The notes under the pieces are model-generated. The model was not told where the DNA came from. It did no database searches and worked only from the letters and a program-made list of their open reading frames with translations. From Candidatus Palauibacter scopulicola (GTDB lineage: Bacteria; Gemmatimonadota; Gemmatimonadetes; Palauibacterales; Palauibacteraceae): DNA of 64,000 nt. The position numbers were made by a program, and so were the translations under genes. The stretch spans positions 1-64,000 of the forward strand of contig NZ_CANPWG010000039.1 of the NCBI RefSeq assembly GCF_947581915.1. The letters run 5' to 3'. This document shows, one piece after another, positions 58,793 through 64,000 of this stretch (within the stretch, counting starts at the first letter, position 1; every line of letters begins with the position of its first letter).

Positions 58793-60366
58793 GGACGCTC
58801 TTCGTTTCGGACGCCCAGGACGTGGGTCGTAGGCTCCCCCGTCTCATGAACCGGGAAGAAGGCTTCCGGTGCCTGTTGAATGCCCGGAAGCAGATACCGG
58901 ACGTTCGTCCCGTGGATCGGATCCAAAACTACGAAGTCGGTCGACCGCACCACGGCCAGCACCGAATCCGGGGTGCTGAGGGGATACATCCGCACCCGCC
59001 GCCCCGTAAGTGCGTGAAACAGGCGCGGCTTTCGCACCGTGACGACCGCATCGCCGGGCGTGTTCTCCTCCACCCATGCCGCAGCCTCGAAGAAGTTGCG
59101 CCATGCGGGATGATATCCCGCGTAGGGGTCGCCGGCCCCGTATCGTCGGATCATGTCGGTATTCGCGGGCGCCCGCGCCGCTGCGGACCACAGCCCCACG
59201 CCGGCCAGAGCGATCATCGCGGCGGCCGGGGCGGAGAATCCGAAGGGCCGTCGCCGTACTTGGCGGGTCAGCAGACCCACCGTATCGAATACGTAGACCA
59301 GCACCAGCGGCAACAGGGGCACCAAGTAGCGAACATCGTTTACGCTTTCCTGGAACAGCAGGATCGCCAGGCCCATGAACACCGCGTAGAACTCCGCCGC
59401 GCCCGGCTTGCGGAAGGCCAGCGTCAGGCCCAACAGCGCGAGTACGCACACGGCAATGCCCGCGAGGCTCACGATGGGAAGCTGGGCCCACGGACTGTCC
59501 GAACCCACCAGCGCCCTCGGCATTTCACGCGAGGCATAGAGCCAGAGGTTCTCCAGGAAGCGGCCCGCAAACCCGGCAAGATCGAGGTAGCCGGCTTCCG
59601 GAGTGTACACGTTCGCCAGGCGGAACTGTGCGAAATACGGGCTGGCGCTGTCCGCGACGTACCGGTTCCTCAGGAGCCACGGAATCGTGAGCGCGCTCCC
59701 GACCAGTCCATGTACGATCAGCCGGGGCCACCTTCGATGGACCAGGTACGCGATCGAGGTCCCGGCGAGGAGGAGGGCGCCGATGGAGCGCACATAGAAG
59801 CTCGCGACGGACGCGAGCAGGGCGACGACGAACACCGGTCCCATTCGGTCGGCCTTCCCGTCTTCGCGTAGCGCCCACAGTGCGACAAGGGTAAAGAGCA
59901 GGAACGGGGCTTCGCTCAGGATCCATCGCGAGTAATCGATCACGCCCGGGTTGACGGCAAAGGCCAAGCCGATACACCACCACGGCGCCCGCTCACGGCC
60001 GCCTCGCGCGTAGAGGCAGAAGATGACCACCGACGCCGTCGTGAACAGGACGGACAGGAGCTTGAGTACGACGAAGTTCCGGCCGAACAGGGCGACGGCG
60101 GGGGCGAGGAGAATCGGGTAGCCCGGAGGGTAGTGGGTATGTGCTTCGGGCGCCCCCGGAGCCATCGAGAGCGCAAAGCCGTCTCCCGCCCGCAGGATGC
60201 TCTCCGCCAGGAGGACGTACGTGGCGCTATCCCCTCCCGTATGGATCTTGGGATCGAACAGGACCGCACAAAGCAGGAGGTGCAGGGCCGCCAGCGCGCC
60301 GATGGTTCGCACGGTGCGGCTGCTCAACACACCCCGGATTCGGTCCCGGCTCCAGCTCTCGCTCAC
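58789..60366 (-). CDS. GT39/ArnT-like membrane glycosyltransferase
   Basis: 525 residues from GTG 60366 (GTGA overlap with the methyltransferase gene). Multi-helix GT-C fold. After helix 1 is the loop 'HTGGDSATYVLLAESILRAGDGF' (in blocks, ~45-67), with the Asp typical of polyprenyl-phosphate-sugar-dependent transferases, and 'HYPPGYPILLAPAVALFG' near 85. A soluble C-terminal domain with 'WVEENTPGDAVVTVRKPR' follows the last helices. Donor probably made by one of the two DPM-like GT2 enzymes here. Confidence 0.88.
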   Translation of the reverse strand: MSESWSRDRIRGVLSSRTVRTIGALAALHLLLCAVLFDPKIHTGGDSATYVLLAESILRAGDGFALSMAPGAPEAHTHYPPGYPILLAPAVALFGRNFVVLKLLSVLFTTASVVIFCLYARGGRERAPWWCIGLAFAVNPGVIDYSRWILSEAPFLLFTLVALWALREDGKADRMGPVFVVALLASVASFYVRSIGALLLAGTSIAYLVHRRWPRLIVHGLVGSALTIPWLLRNRYVADSASPYFAQFRLANVYTPEAGYLDLAGFAGRFLENLWLYASREMPRALVGSDSPWAQLPIVSLAGIAVCVLALLGLTLAFRKPGAAEFYAVFMGLAILLFQESVNDVRYLVPLLPLVLVYVFDTVGLLTRQVRRRPFGFSAPAAAMIALAGVGLWSAAARAPANTDMIRRYGAGDPYAGYHPAWRNFFEAAAWVEENTPGDAVVTVRKPRLFHALTGRRVRMYPLSTPDSVLAVVRSTDFVVLDPIHGTNVRYLLPGIQQAPEAFFPVHETGEPTTHVLGVRNEERP

Positions 60367-61325
60367 GCGCCGCCTCCCGCCTCCTCGGCGGACGATCCCG
60401 GAGTCCGGCGGATCCGGCGCGCATACACGATCATCTTCGTACGTGGGTCGAATCGAAACCGCACGTTCGCGAGGCGGCCCCAACGAACCAGGCGCTCAAG
60501 CGCTGCCCCGACCACCGGAAAGGCCAGCCGCGCGCGCGCCGCCAGAAAATCCATCTGAATGGTCAACCCGTACGACTCTATCCTCAACACCTCGAAACCG
60601 GCCCGCTCCAGTGCGCCAGTGATCGTCTTTCGGTTGAAGAAGTAGAGATGTTCCCTCGTCCGGCGAAAATCCTCAAGCCGCTTTCCGATGAGGCGGGACA
60701 CGAGGGAATCCGAATCCATCGTTGACAGGACGAACACGCCGCCGGGCGCCACCAGAGCGGCGACCCGGCGAAGAGCCTCAAGCGGCTGCGGAAGATGTTC
60801 GATGACGTCGAGCATCGCGACGGCGTCAAAACCCTCTCCGTCGTACTTCATGAAGTCGCCGCAATAGACGGGGAACCTGTACTTGGCCGTGATCCACTTC
60901 ACGGCCTCCGGATTGTATTCCACTCCTTCAACCGCGAACCCGCCATCGTGCGCGACATCCAGCAGGTAGCCCAGGCCGCAGCCGATGTCGAGAAACCGCG
61001 GGGCTTCGCCCGGTGCGCCGCCGCTCATCTCGGCGAGGCGGTCGACGATCCGCCGGTGATCGTGCTGCTTGATGAAGCGCTCCGAGAAATAGTCGTAGTA
61101 GCCGTATAGGGTCTCGTTTCCGTGGGCGAAGAAGGCGTCGTTCCGGTAATAGTCGAACCCGTAGATCTCGTGCAGTTCCTCTTCGGTGGGCCGGGGCGTC
61201 AGCCACATGAAGGTGCAGTTCACACAGCGAACGATCCGCTGCGGACCGAAGTCGTACTTCGTCTTGATCGAGGTCCCGCCACAGAACTCGCACGGATCTT
61301 CCGCGGGAGCGTCGCGGGTCTTCAC
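60363..61325 (-). CDS. Class I SAM-dependent methyltransferase with N-terminal zinc-binding motif
   Basis: 320 residues. An N-terminal CxxC...CxxC pair (Cys12/Cys15 and Cys34/Cys37) is followed by the SAM domain: 'RFLDIGCGLGYLLDVAHDGG' (~109-128), 'VEGVEYNPEAVKWI', 'DAVAMLDVIEHLPQPLEAL' (~167-185). This layout is common among sugar and lipid-glycan methyltransferases encoded in surface-polysaccharide loci. It lies 3' of the GT2 gene, with 61322-61325 overlapping it by ATGA. Confidence 0.9.
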   Translation of the reverse strand: MKTRDAPAEDPCEFCGGTSIKTKYDFGPQRIVRCVNCTFMWLTPRPTEEELHEIYGFDYYRNDAFFAHGNETLYGYYDYFSERFIKQHDHRRIVDRLAEMSGGAPGEAPRFLDIGCGLGYLLDVAHDGGFAVEGVEYNPEAVKWITAKYRFPVYCGDFMKYDGEGFDAVAMLDVIEHLPQPLEALRRVAALVAPGGVFVLSTMDSDSLVSRLIGKRLEDFRRTREHLYFFNRKTITGALERAGFEVLRIESYGLTIQMDFLAARARLAFPVVGAALERLVRWGRLANVRFRFDPRTKMIVYARRIRRTPGSSAEEAGGGA

Positions 61326-62254
61326 GGGCCGTCGTCGCGGTCGCGCTTGAGGTCTTCGATCTCGTCCCTTAGTTGGGCCATCGTCTCTGCGAGGAAGCCG
61401 AGGATGAAGAGGAGGAGGCCTCCCACGACGAGAAGAACCACGAGCGTGAGGAGAGGGCGGTATCCGAGGCCGAACCCGAAGCGCAGTACCAGCGCGGTCA
61501 GCCCCGTGACGCAGCCCGCCGCAATCAGCGCGAGGCCGCTCGTGCCGAAGAAGAGCAGCGGCTTGCGCCCGAACACGAGCTGGAACCAGACGGACGCCAT
61601 GTCCAGCACGCCAATCAGGATTCGCCGGCGGCCCGAGAACTTGGGTTCGCCATGCCGTCGCGGGAGGAGGTCGATGTCCAGTTCGCCGAGCCGGTAACCC
61701 CGGGCGTGGGCGAGCACGACGAAATAGCGATGCCAGTCGTCCCGGAGCCGGAGACCCTTGAGGACATCGGCCCGGAAGGCCTTCATCGAGTTGAGGTCGC
61801 GCACGGGCACCTTGAAGATGGCGCGCGCGAGCCGGTTGTAAATGGAGGACGTGAAGCGCTTCTCGTAGCGCCCCACCTTGCGGCCGGCGACGAGGTCGTA
61901 CCCCTCATCCAGCTTCGCCGCGAAACGCGGGATCTCCTCCGTTGAATGCTGCAGATCCGCGTCGAAGAGGACGAGATACCCGCCCCGGGCCGCCGCCGCG
62001 GCCGTGAGCATCGCCTCCGTCTTGCCCCGGTTCGCCCGGTGCCGGAGCACGACGGCCCTGCCCTCCAGTCCCGCCCGCGCGGCCGCCTCCTCGGCGGCTT
62101 CGGCGGTCCCGTCGGCGGAACCGTCGTCGACGAGGACGACCTCCGCTGCGAGTTCGTACTTCGCGAACGTCGCCGCGAGTTCCGCGAACAGCTCGGGCAT
62201 GTTCTCGGCTTCGTCGTACGCCGGGACGAGGACGGAGATTCCCGGATCGCTCAT
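61322..62254 (-). CDS. GT2 polyprenyl-phosphate glycosyltransferase with two membrane helices
   Basis: 310 residues from ATG 62254 (ATGA overlap with rpoN). GT-A fold: 'ISVLVPAYDEAENMPELFAE' (~5-24), 'VVLVDDGSADGTAEAAE', DxD-type 'VLFDADLQHS' (~95-104), 'VRDLNSMKAFRADVLKGL'. Two C-terminal membrane helices (~230-255 and 262-288) as in ArnC/GtrB proteins, then a charged coiled tail. It makes polyprenyl-phosphate sugars for the GT-C enzymes nearby. A long upstream extension of the frame is rpoN shadow. Confidence 0.92.
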   Translation of the reverse strand: MSDPGISVLVPAYDEAENMPELFAELAATFAKYELAAEVVLVDDGSADGTAEAAEEAAARAGLEGRAVVLRHRANRGKTEAMLTAAAAARGGYLVLFDADLQHSTEEIPRFAAKLDEGYDLVAGRKVGRYEKRFTSSIYNRLARAIFKVPVRDLNSMKAFRADVLKGLRLRDDWHRYFVVLAHARGYRLGELDIDLLPRRHGEPKFSGRRRILIGVLDMASVWFQLVFGRKPLLFFGTSGLALIAAGCVTGLTALVLRFGFGLGYRPLLTLVVLLVVGGLLLFILGFLAETMAQLRDEIEDLKRDRDDGP

Positions 62255-63678
62255 ACGCGCCTGCGCAGCCGCGCCGAGAGGATCCCGAGCCCGTCCCGGT
62301 ACTTCGCCACCGTGCGGCGCGCGATCCGAACGCCGGCATCCTGGAGGCGGGCGGTGATCTCGTGGTCGCTGAGCGGCGCCGTGGGGTCCTCCTCCGCCAC
62401 CAGCTTGCGGATTCGGGCCCGCACGCCCTCCGACGACAGGTCTTCCCCCCCGCGCGTCGCATAGCCGCCCGAGAAGAAGAACTTGAGCGGATAGAGTCCG
62501 CGCGGCGTCTGCGCGTACTTGCCGTTCGTCACGCGAGAGACGGTGGATTCGTGCATCTCGATGTGTCGGGCCACGTCGCGAAGCGTGAGCGGCCGCAGGT
62601 GTTCGACCCCCTTCTCGAAGAAGTCGTGCTGCCGCTCGACGATGAAGTCCATCACCTTCAGCATGGTCCGCCGGCGCTGCTCGATCGCCTGGATCAGCCA
62701 CCGCGCGCTGTTGAGCCGTTCCGAGATGAACGCCCTGCTCTCCCCCTCGAACCGGGCGCGGTCCGCAGCCACGTCACGATAGACGGGCGAGAGCTTCAGC
62801 CGCGGCAGCGACGTGTCGGCGTGCGAGACGCGATATCGCCCCTCGACCTTCTCCACCGTGAGATCCGGGATTACGTAGGATTCCGAGGCATCCGCGTACC
62901 TGAGACCGGGCTTGGGATCCAGCTTCGCGATCTCGTCCGCCGCCGCCTGCACCTCGCGCGGCTCGATCCCGAACGCTTCCGCCAGTTCCGACCACCGGCG
63001 GTTCGCAAGGTCATCGAAGTGTCCGTCGACGATCCGGTGCGCCAGCGACCCCTCCCCCCCACGGTCCCGCAACTGCAGCATGAGCGTTTCGCGCAGATCC
63101 CGCGCCGCGATGCCGCTCGGTTCGAAGGACTGTATCCGGGCGAGCATCTCCTCCACCTCCGCCCGCGACACCTGGTCCAGCGCCTCGACGATCCGGTCGA
63201 GCGGGCACGAGAGGAACCCGTCGCGGTCGACGTTGCCGATGATCTCCTCGCCGATCCGCACCTGACGCTCGCCGAGACGGAGCAGGTTCAACTGCTCGTG
63301 AAGGTGATCCCAGAGCGTCTGCGCCGCGGCCGCCGTGGGCGCGTAGTACTCCCGGTCCCCGTATTCCTCGCGCCGCCCGCCCGCATCGAAGTCGTCGAGG
63401 AGAATGTCCTCCCAGTCCACCTCCTCGGCCTCATCCGCAGGGTTGTCTCCCGCGTCATCGGCGATGGACTCGGACAGTTCGTCGACGGCGTCGTCCGGCT
63501 CGTCCCCCGGTTCCACGAGGTCGAGGAACGGGTTGTCGACGAGCGCCTCCCTCAGGTGGCTCTGAAGGTCGAGCAGCGGCATGTGCAGAAGGTCCATCGC
63601 CTGGTAGAGGCGAGGTTGCGCCTTCTGTTCCTGCCGCAGGTGGAGGCCCGCGGCGAGACTCGGCCGTCCCGATGCCAT
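62251..63678 (-). CDS. rpoN: RNA polymerase sigma-54 factor RpoN
   Basis: 475 residues. N-terminal Gln/Leu-rich activator region ('LHLRQEQKAQPRLYQAMDLL'), an acidic linker (~60-105), core-binding domain (~110-280), DNA-binding helix-turn-helix 'TLRDVARHIEMHESTVSRV' near 365-383, and the RpoN box 'ARRTVAKYRD' near 455-464. It directs -24/-12 promoters with AAA+ enhancer proteins. It lies 2 bp after lptB, the classic lptB-rpoN arrangement. Confidence 0.97.
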   Translation of the reverse strand: MASGRPSLAAGLHLRQEQKAQPRLYQAMDLLHMPLLDLQSHLREALVDNPFLDLVEPGDEPDDAVDELSESIADDAGDNPADEAEEVDWEDILLDDFDAGGRREEYGDREYYAPTAAAAQTLWDHLHEQLNLLRLGERQVRIGEEIIGNVDRDGFLSCPLDRIVEALDQVSRAEVEEMLARIQSFEPSGIAARDLRETLMLQLRDRGGEGSLAHRIVDGHFDDLANRRWSELAEAFGIEPREVQAAADEIAKLDPKPGLRYADASESYVIPDLTVEKVEGRYRVSHADTSLPRLKLSPVYRDVAADRARFEGESRAFISERLNSARWLIQAIEQRRRTMLKVMDFIVERQHDFFEKGVEHLRPLTLRDVARHIEMHESTVSRVTNGKYAQTPRGLYPLKFFFSGGYATRGGEDLSSEGVRARIRKLVAEEDPTAPLSDHEITARLQDAGVRIARRTVAKYRDGLGILSARLRRRV

Positions 63679-63680
63679 GT

Positions 63681-64000
63681 TCAGAGCCTGAAGTCCTCCC
63701 CGAGGTACAGTTGCCGGGCTTCCGGGTCGTTCACGAGGTGGTCCGCCTCGCCCTGCACCAGGATCTTGCCTTCGAACAGGAGGTAGGCGCGATCCGTGAT
63801 CGACAGCGTCTCGCGCACGTTGTGATCGGTGATGAGAACCCCCAGACCCTTTTCCCTGAGGCCGCGCACAATCCGCTGAATGTCGTCGATCGCGATGGGA
63901 TCGACCCCGGTGAAGGGTTCATCGAGCAGGAGGAACTTGGGCCGGGTCGCCAACGCCCGGGTGATCTCCAGCCGCCGCCGCTCTCCCCCGGAGAGCGAAT
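63681..64000 (-). CDS. lptB: LptB, LPS-export ABC ATPase (5' part outside window)
   Basis: The C-terminal ~105 residues are present; the gene runs off the right edge. Visible: signature '[20 protein letters not shown]' at the edge, Walker B '[15 protein letters not shown]', '[21 protein letters not shown]' (switch His, in two blocks), and ending '[12 protein letters not shown]', the typical LptB C-terminus. It energises lipopolysaccharide transport to the outer membrane, matching the lpx genes at the other end of the window. Confidence 0.95.
   Translation of the reverse strand, partial: SLSGGERRRLEITRALATRPKFLLLDEPFTGVDPIAIDDIQRIVRGLREKGLGVLITDHNVRETLSITDRAYLLFEGKILVQGEADHLVNDPEARQLYLGEDFRL

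Overview
The window is a dense, GC-rich bacterial chromosome segment from a Gram-negative (diderm, lipid A-making) organism. The gene set fits a member of the Gemmatimonadota or a neighbouring FCB-like phylum: lipid A and BAM genes, an McsA-McsB-ClpC proteolysis module, bacillithiol synthesis, and large DUF5916 outer-membrane proteins. One promoter matches the Bacteroidota-type pattern (TTTG, 20 nt, TAGCTTTG). The phylum is inferred from gene content and was not tested by a search.

Left part (1-41800), all on the + strand. It opens with the 3' end of a 16S rRNA gene that is followed directly by era, with no tRNA, 23S or 5S. Then comes an almost unbroken chain of overlapping genes: Trm112-like, rnr, prfB (with its programmed +1 frameshift), lysS, lolC/E, lolD, mcsA, mcsB, clpC, bamA, skp, lpxD, lpxC, fabZ, lpxA, a Gfo/Idh oxidoreductase, a 44-residue membrane peptide, lpxB, a fused acyltransferase-LpxK, rlmH, a methyltransferase, bshC, murJ, uvrC, a small zinc protein, gltX and thrC. 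After these come a secreted TPR protein, a DUF512 Fe-S protein, der, plsY, gpsA, a MerR regulator, surE, pcm, a DUF368 translocase and a YfgM-like TPR protein. The theme is translation, proteolysis and envelope construction. About twenty junctions use a 4-nt NTGA stop/start overlap, and two of them (rnr, lpxB) appear to use CTG as start.

Centre (41801-41947). A short AT-rich island between convergent genes contains a clear XerC/XerD recombination site (dif) at 41869-41896. Gene orientation flips exactly here: + genes on the left, - genes on the right. FtsK-type GGGNAGGG motifs that I noticed point toward the site from both sides. I read this as the replication terminus.

Right part (41948-64000). 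First is a - strand cluster running from a LamG lipoprotein through a polyprenol-phosphate glycosyltransferase and a voltage-gated-type K+ channel to three tandem DUF5916 outer-membrane paralogues. Next is a short + strand unit (TylF-like methyltransferase, wecB, GT4) behind the best promoter in the window. Then a - strand series of glycan-assembly membrane proteins (YfhO, UPF0104/LPG-synthase-like, GT39-like), a methyltransferase and a GT2, followed by rpoN and the 3' part of lptB, which runs off the window. There is no gene-free stretch above 300 bp; the longest is about 200 bp (52018-52216). I saw no insertion sequence, CRISPR array or tRNA gene.
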